DNA of 64,000 nucleotides from CAZUWH01 sp964624075 (GCA_964624075.1 CAZUWH010000003.1:110461-174460); one strand, 5' to 3'. Shown: positions 35,299-44,477, numbered from the stretch's first letter. The notes: generated by a model not told the origin, from the letters alone. Made by a program: numbers and translations.

Positions 35299-37260
35299 TC
35301 ACTCTCCTTCGCCCAGCCCCATCTCGATGTATCCTGAAGGACAAACATCGGCGCAAATGTGACAGCCGATACAGAGACTGTAGTCGGTGTACACGTAGCG
35401 CCCCACCGCGTAATCCTTTTTCGACGTGCGCGCAACCGCCGTCTGCGGGCAGAAGATCACACAATTATCGCATTCGAAGCACAAGCCACAGCTCATGCAG
35501 CGATTGGCCTCGGCGATGGCAGCCGCCCGGTCATAGGCAAGCAGACGTTCGTCGAAATTGCCGAGCACCTCGTCGGCATCCACCTGCACCTCAGTGCGCC
35601 GATTGCGGCTGACATAGGGGAAGTGACCCAGGAACAGATGATCCGCCGTCACGATGGTCTGTGCTGAGCGGTCTTCGTAATTGTGGACGGCGAACTTCGC
35701 CTCGTTGGTGCCACGCATCGGTTCAGGGCCGAACGTTTCCGGTTCTTTGCCCTGCGTGCGCAACGATTCGAGCAGGCTCCAATGATGAACGTCTACTTTT
35801 GGCCGCTTTCCGACATCGCCAAAGTGCAGGTAATGATCGATGCTTTCTGCTGCGATACGGCCATGGCCAATGGCGGTAGTCAAGAGATGCGGACGCAAGA
35901 CATCCCCACCGGCAAAATGCTTGGTGGTGCCTGGCACCCGATAGTTGCGATCCGCATTGATCAGGTCGCGACCATTGTTCAGTTTCTCCAGGCCCGTTAG
36001 ATCTGCTCCCTGACCGATGGCGGCCACAATCAGATCCGCTTCCAGCTCAAATGCAGTTTCCGTAATCGGTATCGGCCGGTTGCCCTCCATGCGGCACTGG
36101 CAGAGACGCAAAGCCCGTGCCCGTCCGTCCGGCCCTTTTATGACTTCAAGCGGCATGATGCCGTCACGGATATCGACACCCTCATGCCTAGCATCGTTGA
36201 TCTCCCGTTCGGCGGCCATCATTTTTTCAACCGAGAACAGTGACGTCAACGTTACGGTACAGCCTTCCCGTCGGGCGCTGGAGACGACATCATGGGCCGT
36301 GTGCCCCCAGACGACATTTTCCGGCAGGTCCTTTTCATGCACCCTACTGATATGACCGAGCCGGCGGGCCACCGACGCCACGTCGATGGAGGTGTCTCCC
36401 CCGCCGACCACGACGATTTTCTGGTTGACGAACTGAAGACGACCGTCGTTGAAGGCACGCAGGAAGTCAACCCCGGATACACAGTTGGGCGTGCCTTCCC
36501 AGCCAGGCACCGGCAGGCCCCGTCCCCGCCTCGTGCCGATCCCCCAGAAGATGGCATCGAACGTGTCTTCAAGCTCGGCCAGCGTCATGTCCCGCCCGAC
36601 GCGGACACCGGTACGAACCTCGATTCCGCCCAGATCGAGAATGCGCCCGATCTCGGCATCCAATACATCACGCGGCGTCCGGTAACCGGGGATACCATAG
36701 CGCATATAGCCCCCAAGCTGGGCTTCGGCTTCGAAAATCGTGACCCCATGGCCCCGGCGACGCAGATAATAGGCAGCCGACAACCCCGCCGGACCGCCCC
36801 CGACGACGGCAATGCGCCGACCCGTTTCGGTTGTGACGGAATCGAATGCGACTCCACTCTTGACGGCCCAGTCGCCGATATAATGTTCAACGGCGTTGAT
36901 GCCGACATAATCCTCAACCTGGTTGCGGTTGCAGCCATCTTCGCAAGGGGCCGGACAAACACGTCCCATCACGGCCGGAAACGGATTGGCCTCCGTCATG
37001 CGACGGAAGGCGTATTCTTCCATGCTCATGCCATCTTGCGGCGTGTCGATGCCGCGCACGATGGAAAGCCACCCCCGCACGTCATGACCTGATGGGCAAC
37101 TGCCTTGACAGGGGGGCGTCTTATGCACGTAAGTGGGGCACTTGTGACTCCACCCGGCGTTGAGAATGACTTCCGTCAGATGTTCTGGTTCTGTTTCGCC
37201 ATCCTTGAAACGACGCCAGGTCAGTCGTTCATCTTCCTTTTTGGCCGTCTCAGCAGACAT
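35299..37260 (-). CDS. dsrL: DsrL, iron-sulfur flavoprotein oxidoreductase, first copy
   Basis: 653 residues with the same domain order as its neighbour: KCPTYVHKTPPCQGSCPSGH, MGRVCPAPCEDGCNRN, an FAD fold IAVVGGGPAGLSAAYYLRRR, an NAD(P)H fold IVVVGGGDTSIDVASVARR, and C-terminal CMSCGLCFECDNCVIFCP and CIGCHICADVCPSGYI. The start at 37260 (MSAETAKKED) is backed by GGAG 9 bases upstream; in-frame methionines at 37275 and 37329 are less likely. The NAD(P)H-fold tail differs from the second copy (VEKMMAAEREINDARHEGVD against IAKMPATKHELESVQREGVI), a region that affects coenzyme and partner contact. Having both copies suggests separate electron acceptors, which is inference. Confidence 0.93.
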   Translation of the reverse strand: MSAETAKKEDERLTWRRFKDGETEPEHLTEVILNAGWSHKCPTYVHKTPPCQGSCPSGHDVRGWLSIVRGIDTPQDGMSMEEYAFRRMTEANPFPAVMGRVCPAPCEDGCNRNQVEDYVGINAVEHYIGDWAVKSGVAFDSVTTETGRRIAVVGGGPAGLSAAYYLRRRGHGVTIFEAEAQLGGYMRYGIPGYRTPRDVLDAEIGRILDLGGIEVRTGVRVGRDMTLAELEDTFDAIFWGIGTRRGRGLPVPGWEGTPNCVSGVDFLRAFNDGRLQFVNQKIVVVGGGDTSIDVASVARRLGHISRVHEKDLPENVVWGHTAHDVVSSARREGCTVTLTSLFSVEKMMAAEREINDARHEGVDIRDGIMPLEVIKGPDGRARALRLCQCRMEGNRPIPITETAFELEADLIVAAIGQGADLTGLEKLNNGRDLINADRNYRVPGTTKHFAGGDVLRPHLLTTAIGHGRIAAESIDHYLHFGDVGKRPKVDVHHWSLLESLRTQGKEPETFGPEPMRGTNEAKFAVHNYEDRSAQTIVTADHLFLGHFPYVSRNRRTEVQVDADEVLGNFDERLLAYDRAAAIAEANRCMSCGLCFECDNCVIFCPQTAVARTSKKDYAVGRYVYTDYSLCIGCHICADVCPSGYIEMGLGEGE

Positions 37261-37339
37261 TCTCCCGATCTCCATTTTCGTTTTCCGGCCAAGCGCCCCC
37301 CCGCTACGTCCAGAATGTTCATGTCTCAAGTGTTTCGTA

Positions 37340-38839
37340 TCAGATTTTATTAGTGCCTAGTTGGATTGCCTTACTGACCAACCCATGCACCGAGACCACA
37401 GCTTCCATCTCAATGTCATAATAGGGCAGCACCTTGGTAAACTGGCTTTTACAGATCGCACAGAGGGCTGCCATGTGGGTCACACCCTCCTTTTCCATGA
37501 CCTGCTTCAAGGCCTCGATCCGGGGCTTTGCGCCTTTGACACGCAGTTCCATCAGATCATCGGTCAACAGCCCCCCCCCCCCGCCACAGCAGAAAGTCTT
37601 GTCGTAGATGGTATCAGGATGCATATCGACATACTTTGGCACGCAGGCCTTGATCAATTCACGCGGCAACGAGAACTGTCCGCCTGGCCGATCTCCCATC
37701 CGGGCCCCACGTGCCACGTTGCAGGAATCGTGAAGGGTTACGACCATGTTCTCATTTGCACTTTTGTCAAGCGTGACGCCTCCACGCCGGAGTAGATCGG
37801 TTGTGAACTCGATGATGTGCTGGGGAACAGGATAATTCGAATCCAGGAAATCCCAGGGCCCCGCCAGCGTGTTCAGAAAACTGTAGGCCACCCGCCAGGC
37901 ATGACCGCACTCTCCGAAAACGATTCGCTTGACTTTCAAATCCTGCGCTGCCTTGCGGATGCGATTAGCCACCTTGTGCATCTGTTCATAGGAACCGATG
38001 AACATGCCGAAATTGGCAGCCTCCGACGCATAGGAACTGACGGTCCAACTCACACCGGCCTGATGAAACACCTTCGCATACCCTATCAACCCGTCCACGT
38101 GCGGCTCGGCGAAGAAATCTGCCGATGGCGTAACGAGCAGGATTTCCGCTCCCTCCACATCCAGAGGAAACTTGACATTGTGTCCGGTCTGATCGAGGAC
38201 ATCCTCTTCCAGACCAGCCAGGGTATTAGCAAGAGCCGGCTTGGGCAGGCCTAAGTTATTGCCGATCTTGTGGACCTTGGTGATGATCTCGTTGCAGTAC
38301 TTCTGTCCGTAGCCGATGTAATCCATGATGTCACGCGCTGCCATTGAAATCTCTGCCGTGTCAATGCCATAGGGGCAGAACACCGAACAGCGGCGGCATT
38401 GCGAACACTGGTGGAAATAACTGTACCATTCTTCCAGCACATCCTGGGTCAGCTCGCGCGCTCCGACCAGAGGCCCGAACAGCTTGCCTGGCAACGTAAA
38501 ATAACGGCGATAGACACTGCGCAATAGATCCTGACGTGCTACCGGCATGTTCTTCGGGTCACCTGTTCCCAGGAAGTAATGGCATTTGTCGGCACACGAG
38601 CCACACTTGACACAGCTGTCAAGAAAGACCCGAAGCGAACGGAATCTGTTCAACAGATCGCCCATGCGCTCCAGTGCCTTCTCCCTCCAGTTATCGACAA
38701 GCTTACCAGGAAAATCCAAAGGTATGTTGTGCTCAGGCTTGGCAACAAACGGTCGCGAATGGGCCATTGCATTGACCTGAATCCCGGGGATATCCTGGGC
38801 CGGCTCTTTGCCCAGAACCGGAATCTCGAACTTGGCCAT
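37340..38839 (-). CDS. dsrK: DsrK, cytoplasmic iron-sulfur subunit of DsrMKJOP
   Basis: 499-residue HdrD-like protein. Two 4Fe-4S motifs, CVKCGSCADKCHYF (about 74) and CSQCRRCSVFCPYG (about 144), precede a C-terminal CCG-type non-cubane cluster domain with CCGGGGGLLTDD, which is thought to handle the DsrC disulfide/trisulfide. The CCGGGGG motif is encoded by a run of 12 G (C12 on the plus strand, 37571-37582), an unusual slippage-prone choice. The start at 38839 (MAKFEIPVL) or 38848 overlaps nothing problematic; the longer frame overlaps dsrM. It couples DsrC to DsrM and quinone. Confidence 0.94.
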   Translation of the reverse strand: MAKFEIPVLGKEPAQDIPGIQVNAMAHSRPFVAKPEHNIPLDFPGKLVDNWREKALERMGDLLNRFRSLRVFLDSCVKCGSCADKCHYFLGTGDPKNMPVARQDLLRSVYRRYFTLPGKLFGPLVGARELTQDVLEEWYSYFHQCSQCRRCSVFCPYGIDTAEISMAARDIMDYIGYGQKYCNEIITKVHKIGNNLGLPKPALANTLAGLEEDVLDQTGHNVKFPLDVEGAEILLVTPSADFFAEPHVDGLIGYAKVFHQAGVSWTVSSYASEAANFGMFIGSYEQMHKVANRIRKAAQDLKVKRIVFGECGHAWRVAYSFLNTLAGPWDFLDSNYPVPQHIIEFTTDLLRRGGVTLDKSANENMVVTLHDSCNVARGARMGDRPGGQFSLPRELIKACVPKYVDMHPDTIYDKTFCCGGGGGLLTDDLMELRVKGAKPRIEALKQVMEKEGVTHMAALCAICKSQFTKVLPYYDIEMEAVVSVHGLVSKAIQLGTNKI

Positions 38840-38900
38840 GGGCTTCATGCTCCTCAACGGCTGACGCCTCAGATTTAAAGACAGTCCGTCACGGGCTTTC

Positions 38901-39662
38901 TCATGGCGCCGGCTTGCCACGTCTGGCATCCGGGGTTACAGCCCAGGCCACCAGATGACGCCGTTCGCGGGCATTGTCACACTGGTTGCGAGTCGGGCTG
39001 AAAAACACACCCGGGGCATGAAGAAGCTTCGAAAACGGGAACACAATCATCAGCGTCGCCACACAGAAAAGGTGTACAAGCAAAAGCGCATCCATCGGCA
39101 GCGGTTGCAGGGAAAACGTCAGCAGGCCGACAAAGAACTGTTTCAGGGCAACGATGTCGGTATGCACGATGAAAGTCATCAGCGCCCCGCTTACCCCGAT
39201 GCAGAGCAGAAGTAGCAGAAGCAGAATGTCCGATGGACTGGTAATATAACGGATGCGCTCTAGAACCAGGCGCCGTACCAGCAACGCCAACAAACCTGTC
39301 AGCAGTGCGAAGGCCGCATATAGACCGAACGGCTGAACCAGCACCACCACATCCCAGATGACATCCCACTCCGGCGACAGGAAATAACGGGCGTGCCGCA
39401 GCAAGACCAGCCATAGGCTAACATGGAACAAGGCAGCAAAAAGCCACAGCCACTTGTCCGATCGAAACAGGCTCTCAAACAGCACAACCTCGCGCGCCAT
39501 CCGCCCTGCGGCACCGCTTTTACTCAAAGGCGCCGGCATGGTGGGAATCCTAAGCGGCGCTGGCGTGCGCGCGAACTGCACCATCTTTCCAATAAGACCG
39601 ACGGCAAAAATGGCCATCGCGACATAAAACAGCACACCACAGGCAATCGTCACGAACGACAT
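38901..39662 (-). CDS. dsrM: DsrM, b-type cytochrome membrane subunit
   Basis: 253 residues, NarI-like, with about five membrane helices (for example VLFYVAMAIFAVGLIGKMV, LLTGLLALLVRRLVL, DILLLLLLLCIGVSGALM). Histidines on the helices are positioned for two b hemes. DsrM binds DsrK and exchanges electrons with the quinone pool. It ends 62 bases before the chosen dsrK start, and the spacing fits tight cotranscription. No signs of damage. Confidence 0.9.
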   Translation of the reverse strand: MSFVTIACGVLFYVAMAIFAVGLIGKMVQFARTPAPLRIPTMPAPLSKSGAAGRMAREVVLFESLFRSDKWLWLFAALFHVSLWLVLLRHARYFLSPEWDVIWDVVVLVQPFGLYAAFALLTGLLALLVRRLVLERIRYITSPSDILLLLLLLCIGVSGALMTFIVHTDIVALKQFFVGLLTFSLQPLPMDALLLVHLFCVATLMIVFPFSKLLHAPGVFFSPTRNQCDNARERRHLVAWAVTPDARRGKPAP

Positions 39663-39737
39663 GACGCTACCGCCTTCCTGACACGGATGAAGACAAAGTG
39701 GAAGGGCGGTCTCCGTGACGACCGCCCGCGCACAGTA

Positions 39738-40070
39738 TCAAACGCAACCCGTCGGCTTCGGCAGGCCAGCAATCTTGCACGCTTGTTTGCCCGGGCCGTA
39801 GGGGAACAACTCATACAGATACTTGTTGTTGCCTTTTTCCGGCCCTAGCTTCTTGGCCACTGCCTTGGTCAGCACACGAACAGCCGGGGCAATCTGGTAT
39901 TCGGTATAGTATTCACGCAGGAAGTTGATCACCTCCCAGTGCTCAGACGTCATGTCGATCCCTTCGGCCTGAGCGATCATCTTAGCAATGTCCTCGTTCC
40001 AGGAACTGACGTCGGTAATATAGCCTTCCTCATCGTGTTCAAAGGCCTTGCCGTTCACCTCGTAAGCCAT
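39738..40070 (-). CDS. dsrC: DsrC, sulfur-carrier protein
   Basis: 110-residue DsrC/TusE protein. The start at 40070 (MAYEVNGKAFEHDEEGYI) is typical; a longer frame adds 19 unrelated residues. The flexible C-terminal arm ends KQACKIAGLPKPTGCV, with both redox cysteines (CysB ten residues before, CysA next to last) that carry sulfur as a persulfide or trisulfide between DsrEFH, DsrAB and DsrK. The two-cysteine form distinguishes true DsrC from TusE-like proteins. Confidence 0.96.
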   Translation of the reverse strand: MAYEVNGKAFEHDEEGYITDVSSWNEDIAKMIAQAEGIDMTSEHWEVINFLREYYTEYQIAPAVRVLTKAVAKKLGPEKGNNKYLYELFPYGPGKQACKIAGLPKPTGCV

Positions 40071-40123
40071 CGTGATGTCTCCTCGTCTGCCAAAATTTCC
40101 GTCGTGCTCAAGACCAGGCCTGT

Positions 40124-40426
40124 TCAAAGCCAGGCGCTGACTGGGCCGTGCTCTACCACCAGATCGACGAAGCCACTGTAGTCCACAATCGTCACACCTT
40201 CGACGACCTGACTTTCATCGTATCCCCGTGCCTTCAAATCTGGGCCAAGCACAAATATTTTGAAGTCCTTGGCCGCGCTAGCGACTTTGCCGCCCGGTGC
40301 CGTTCTTTTGGTTGCAGCATACACCGCATCTTCGAACAGAAGGATGGCGCTTCCCTTCCCTACCCGTGCCAGACAGGCATCAAGGGCATTGCGCTCAAAC
40401 GGTGACTTGTTGACCGTATGCAGCAT
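40124..40426 (-). CDS. dsrH: DsrH, sulfur relay subunit
   Basis: 100 residues, TusB-like. The start MLHTVNKSPFERNALDACLA carries the conserved cysteine that takes part in sulfur transfer; GSAILLFEDAVYAAT follows. Forms a heterohexamer with DsrE and DsrF that loads DsrC. It lies 14 bases after dsrF and 53 before dsrC. The second half (LKARGYDESQVVEGVTIVDY) is of normal length. Confidence 0.93.
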   Translation of the reverse strand: MLHTVNKSPFERNALDACLARVGKGSAILLFEDAVYAATKRTAPGGKVASAAKDFKIFVLGPDLKARGYDESQVVEGVTIVDYSGFVDLVVEHGPVSAWL

Positions 40427-40440
40427 TTTCGTTTCCCTCC

Positions 40441-40836
40441 TCAGCCGCCCAGGACGACGTCCATCGAATGAATCAGAACCCGCATGGCCGCGCGGTCAAT
40501 GATCTCAACCGGTACGACGAAATCATCGGCCGTCAGGCCACGTTCCTCCATCGATTCCTTTTCGACATAGAGTTTTTCGATGTCATAGCCCTCCAGCGCC
40601 CGATAGGTGGGCAGGAAACTCTTCATTTCGATGTCCCCGGTGTCATGTCCTTTGCGAATTTGATAGACGCCGTCATCCACGAAGGCGATGTACACATCCT
40701 GTTCAAACGCCGCTGAAACCAGAACCATTTCCAGAACTTCAAGCGCATAGACAGTGCCATAGGGAGCCTTGCGGTTCAGATACATGAACTTCTTGACCAC
40801 GCCCGTCTCATAATTCGACTCGTCAATTGCAGGCAT
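40441..40836 (-). CDS. dsrF: DsrF, sulfur relay subunit
   Basis: 131 residues, TusC-like. Recognised by KFMYLNRKAPYGTVYALEVL and EVLEMVLVSAAFEQDVYIAF, then VYQIRKGHDT. It is the structural partner of DsrE in the hexamer. It follows dsrE by 11 bases. The N-terminal extension (MPAIDESNYETGVV) is slightly long but no better start is obvious. Confidence 0.92.
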   Translation of the reverse strand: MPAIDESNYETGVVKKFMYLNRKAPYGTVYALEVLEMVLVSAAFEQDVYIAFVDDGVYQIRKGHDTGDIEMKSFLPTYRALEGYDIEKLYVEKESMEERGLTADDFVVPVEIIDRAAMRVLIHSMDVVLGG

Positions 40837-40847
40837 TCCGTCCCCCT

Positions 40848-41207
40848 TCAGTCCCCGAACATCACCAGACGATTCGACTGGATGCCCGCTTCGATCAGTT
40901 GTCCCAGCCCTGAAATCCGGAACCCTTCGGCCAGCAGTTCATCCTTGATGCCGCGCCGCAGCGCCGCCGCGACACATACAACCAAGTCAAGGTCATACTT
41001 CCTGGCCAGTTCCGACCAGCGCCTGACGATATGACGGTCATCAGAGGGTGGTTCAGACAGTTTATTCGCGTTGTTGACCCCATCGTAATAGAAGAAAACG
41101 CGATAAATCTCATGCCCCTTTTCTAGAGCGGCCTCGGTAAATTTGTATGCCGAGTCGGAAGCCTGGTGATTGAACGGACCTTCATTGATCAGAATGCTGA
41201 ACTTCAT
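40848..41207 (-). CDS. dsrE: DsrE, sulfurtransferase subunit
   Basis: 119 residues, TusD-like. The start MKFSILINEGPFNHQASDSA at 41207 is preferred over an adjacent ATG, since a G-run ribosome site lies just upstream. The active cysteine that carries persulfide is in LDLVVCVAAALRRGI, as in Allochromatium DsrE Cys78. It receives sulfur and passes it to DsrC through the DsrEFH complex. Confidence 0.94.
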   Translation of the reverse strand: MKFSILINEGPFNHQASDSAYKFTEAALEKGHEIYRVFFYYDGVNNANKLSEPPSDDRHIVRRWSELARKYDLDLVVCVAAALRRGIKDELLAEGFRISGLGQLIEAGIQSNRLVMFGD

Positions 41208-41257
41208 CATTCCCCCCACAACACCATCTGGCGCCACCACCTGCCATCAGAAACGCA

Positions 41258-42328
41258 TCAGAAACGCAACTGCGCCGAGGCGTTCAGGGTGGCACGGGCA
41301 CCACGGTAATTGTCCACGTGATACTTCGTGAATGGCAGCCCGGTCAGCTCGAAGAAACGGGGCCAACCGATCCGATCGATCCATTCGCCGACCCGCTCCC
41401 ACGGCCGGCCATCCGCCTTGTAGGCCCGCAGGATCTTCATGACCACATCGGAAACCTCCGGCCAGCGTGGCGCATTATTGGGCAGACCTGCTGCCACCAG
41501 CTTGTGGAAGGTCGGCTTCGATCGTGTCGAGGAATGCTTACCTCCCACCCAGATGGCGAGCTTCGAATGCACGGGATCGTTGATCTGCATCGGCGGACAT
41601 GGCGGATAGCAGGCCCCGCAGCACACGCATTTCTTCTCGTCCACCTCGAGACTGGGCTTGCCGTTGACAAGCGCCGGGCGGATCGCCGCCACCGGGCAGC
41701 GGGCGACGACCGCCGGACGCTCGCAGACATTAGCCACGAGATCGTGATTGATCGTGGGCGGTTTGGTGTGCTGGATATTGATGGCGATATCGCCCTGGCC
41801 GCCACAGTTGATCTGACAGCACGAGGTGGTGATTTTCACCCGGTTCGGCATTTCTTCGTGCCTGAACTCATGATACAGCTCGTCCATGAGGGCCTTGACC
41901 ACCCCAGAGGCATCGGTCCCGGGAATGTCGCAATGCAGCCACCCTTGCGTGTGCGATATCATGGAGACGGAGTTGCCGGTCCCCCCCACGGGGAACCCTT
42001 CCACCTCCAGCTTCTCGACCAGAGGCACCACTTTCGCCTCCTTGTCGACAATGAATTCGATGTTGGAGCGTGTCGTAAAACGAACATGACCGTCCGCATA
42101 CTGGTCGGCGATGCCACACAGCTTGCGGATAGTGAAGATATCCATCTGCCGTTGGGTCCCGGCCTTCACGGTCCATACCATGTCGCCGCTTTTGGCCACA
42201 TGCCGCAAGACCCCGACCCGCGGGCGGTCATGCCAAGCCCACTGGCCGTAATTCTTTTTCAACGTCGGATGCATGAAAGGAAAAGGATCCGGTACACCGC
42301 TTTCGATCGGACGACGCAATTCTGACAT
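41258..42328 (-). CDS. dsrB: DsrB, reverse dissimilatory sulfite reductase beta subunit
   Basis: 356 residues. Siroheme-4Fe-4S ligands are in TTSCCQINCGGQGDIAI and the later CPVAAI region; a ferredoxin insert reads CVCCGACYPPCPPM. It forms the alpha2beta2 enzyme with DsrA, oxidising DsrC-bound sulfur to sulfite in the cytoplasm. The start at 42328 (MSELRRPIESG) has GGAGG five bases upstream; the long frame to 42415 crosses the dsrA-dsrB hairpin. The presence of dsrEFH and dsrL marks the oxidative type, not the reductive sulfate-reducer type. Confidence 0.96.
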   Translation of the reverse strand: MSELRRPIESGVPDPFPFMHPTLKKNYGQWAWHDRPRVGVLRHVAKSGDMVWTVKAGTQRQMDIFTIRKLCGIADQYADGHVRFTTRSNIEFIVDKEAKVVPLVEKLEVEGFPVGGTGNSVSMISHTQGWLHCDIPGTDASGVVKALMDELYHEFRHEEMPNRVKITTSCCQINCGGQGDIAINIQHTKPPTINHDLVANVCERPAVVARCPVAAIRPALVNGKPSLEVDEKKCVCCGACYPPCPPMQINDPVHSKLAIWVGGKHSSTRSKPTFHKLVAAGLPNNAPRWPEVSDVVMKILRAYKADGRPWERVGEWIDRIGWPRFFELTGLPFTKYHVDNYRGARATLNASAQLRF

Positions 42329-42365
42329 CATGGCCTCCAAGAGTAAGCCGATAGCCACCACTTCC

Positions 42366-42394
42366 GACGGCCCCCCCCCCTTCGGAGGGCCGTC
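42366..42394 (-). promoter_or_regulatory. Hairpin between dsrA and dsrB
   Basis: GACGGCCC (42366-42373) and GGGCCGTC (42387-42394) form a perfect 8-bp stem; inner bases TCCGAAGGGG extend it weakly. The plus-strand left part is a run of ten C. It is in the 102-base dsrA-dsrB spacer, about 40 bases before the dsrB start. It may protect the dsrA 3' end or tune dsrB translation. Confidence 0.6.
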
Positions 42395-42430
42395 GTGCCA
42401 CAGTGTTCGTATCAAATCAAGGCAAGGACT

Positions 42431-43690
42431 TCACTCAGCCGCAGCCCGTGGCGCTTGCTTGCGGGCATTCCATTTGGCCACCTGATCGTCCCAGTCATCC
42501 ATGCGCACATAGGAATTTGTGCGCGGGTGGGTGATCATGTTAGGATCGATGTCAAGGCCAATGCCCTCAAGGAAGCTGACCAGACCAATGCGCTCGATCA
42601 TTTCGCCGGTACGCTCGTGTTCAAGAGCATTCTCGGCGAAAAATTCGATCACCTTCTGACCAAGTTCAACCAGCTGCTCGAAATCCTCATCGGTTTCTAG
42701 CTTCATGAATGGCACAACCACAGTTCCCATTAGATCACCGATCTTCAGGGTGCGCTTGCCACCCACCAGGACGCTCACCCCTCGATCCTTACCTGGCTTC
42801 AAGGCCTTGGTCATGACGTTGAGGCAATGCATACACCGCACGCACGACTTGTTGTCAACCGCCAGTGTGTCATCGTCGTTGAGCGACAGGGCATTGGTCG
42901 GACACATGGTGATGACCTGATCGATCATCCACTTGCGACCATTCCTGGCTACGTAGTTCTTGACTTCGTCCTGATTGACCTGCATGTCGTCGCGCCAAGT
43001 ACCGATCACGGCGAAGTCGGAGCGGTGCGTGGCATTCACGCAGTCATTGGCACAGCCTGAAACCTTGAACTTGAACTTGTAGGGCAATGACGGACGATGC
43101 ATGTCATCGAGCACCGCATTGACCAGACTACGCATGGCGCGCTGCTCATCAACGCAGGACTGCTCGCACCGGGCGCTGCCCACGCACGCCATCGAGGTGC
43201 GCACCGCCGGGCCTGCCCCACCCAGGTCAAATCCAAGTTCATTCAGCTCATTAAAGGCTGGCTGCAGATTGGCCGTACTGATTCCCTGAAACATGATATC
43301 GCCGGACTGACCATGGAAGGCAATCAGGCCCGACCCGTATTTCTCCCAAACGTCGCACAGCTTGTGCAGGATATCCGTCGAATAGTGCATGCCCGCTGGT
43401 GGCATGACACGGAACGTATGGAATTCCTTCGAAGCGGGGAATTTCTCGGCGACTTCAGAAAAGCGCGGAATCACGCCTCCGCCGTAACCGAATACACCCG
43501 CCACACCCCCTTTCCAATAGCCCTTGCGCGTCTCGTAAGAATGCTCAAGCTGCCCGAGCAGATCCTTCATCATATCGGCATAAGGCTTATCTTCCGCCTG
43601 AGCCAGTCGCTTCAGACCGGTCACGAAACTCGGCCATGGACCGCTTTCAAGCTGATCCAGAAGCGGAGTGTTGGGCATCAATTTCGCCAT
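42431..43690 (-). CDS. dsrA: DsrA, reverse dissimilatory sulfite reductase alpha subunit
   Basis: 419 residues, first gene of the operon. Siroheme-cluster cysteines are visible in ACVGSARCEQSCVDEQ and KFKVSGCANDCVNATHRSD; the ferredoxin part reads MCPTNALSLNDDD and CVRCMHCLNVMTKAL. It is the catalytic subunit with DsrB. The start at 43690 (MAKLMPNTPLL) follows GGGAGAGAATCTG; the longer frame adds 12 residues. Length is normal and no residues appear lost. Confidence 0.96.
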   Translation of the reverse strand: MAKLMPNTPLLDQLESGPWPSFVTGLKRLAQAEDKPYADMMKDLLGQLEHSYETRKGYWKGGVAGVFGYGGGVIPRFSEVAEKFPASKEFHTFRVMPPAGMHYSTDILHKLCDVWEKYGSGLIAFHGQSGDIMFQGISTANLQPAFNELNELGFDLGGAGPAVRTSMACVGSARCEQSCVDEQRAMRSLVNAVLDDMHRPSLPYKFKFKVSGCANDCVNATHRSDFAVIGTWRDDMQVNQDEVKNYVARNGRKWMIDQVITMCPTNALSLNDDDTLAVDNKSCVRCMHCLNVMTKALKPGKDRGVSVLVGGKRTLKIGDLMGTVVVPFMKLETDEDFEQLVELGQKVIEFFAENALEHERTGEMIERIGLVSFLEGIGLDIDPNMITHPRTNSYVRMDDWDDQVAKWNARKQAPRAAAE

Positions 43691-44477
43691 CAGATTCTCT
43701 CCCTCTCTGCTACAACTGTTCTCCAACCTGACCAGAACGAATATCTCTCTATGCCTGTCATCCTACCGATCTTTCACCTTAGGACTTTACACAACGCTCC
43801 TTCTGTCACACGCACACAAGCCGTCACACACAAACCACACTACCGGTCTATGTGTTCCACTCCTGCGGAACCTTACACAGGACATGCCGTGAACCGACCT
43901 TACCCTAGCGACATAGTCCTGCGACGCGCCCATCCGCGCGCAGAAAATCCCTTAAATCCTCCCTTCCCGGCCCTGTCGGGAAGCCAACACCCTGAAAGCA
44001 TTTGCCAATAATTTCTTATCTTTTGGTGGCACCACGGCTGCCGTTCAATCCCTTACCTTGCGGAGGGATGCCCCCCTCAACCTGTTTCCCTGATCTTCCC
44101 ACAAAGAAAACGTACCCTCCCCTCCTGTGCACGCTCTGCCGGCGTGTTCTTCCCCGCCCGGCTTTGTCTCTGTTCGCAGTTCATTACATTAATGGATCAT
44201 AATGTAGACATCAGAAAGGAATCCAGCGGATTTTTTGCCGGGTGCCGGATTTCGAATTCCCGGCCGCACAAACCACCTTCCCGCATCCGTCCCTCTGCGC
44301 CAGGGGTCGCGGGCGCAGCCCGCCCGGTGTTCCGAGGAAAGAAACGAGGAGAAAAGGCAACCGCATCCGGAAGCGATTGCCCCGCACGGGCGCCAGGAGG
44401 GGCAGGCGTTGCCTTTCCACGCCCCTGCGCTATATATAAAAAAAAGTACAGAGGTGTGTTTCTCCTGCGAGGCCGTC
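43691..44477. promoter_or_regulatory. Divergent control region between dsrA and the TauD-like gene
   Basis: 787 bases without a supported gene. It must hold the dsr promoter and that of the TauD-like gene. Bases 43780-43880 have many CACAC/GTGTG steps. No clear binding site for a known Dsr regulator was recognised. An ATATATAAAAAAAAG stretch at about 44432-44446 sits near the TauD start. Confidence 0.4.

Noticed and set aside
35299..37260. dsrL1 as a glutamate synthase small subunit
   Set aside because: It has C-terminal ferredoxin motifs and sits between dsrK and a second dsrL, so the DsrL assignment is better.
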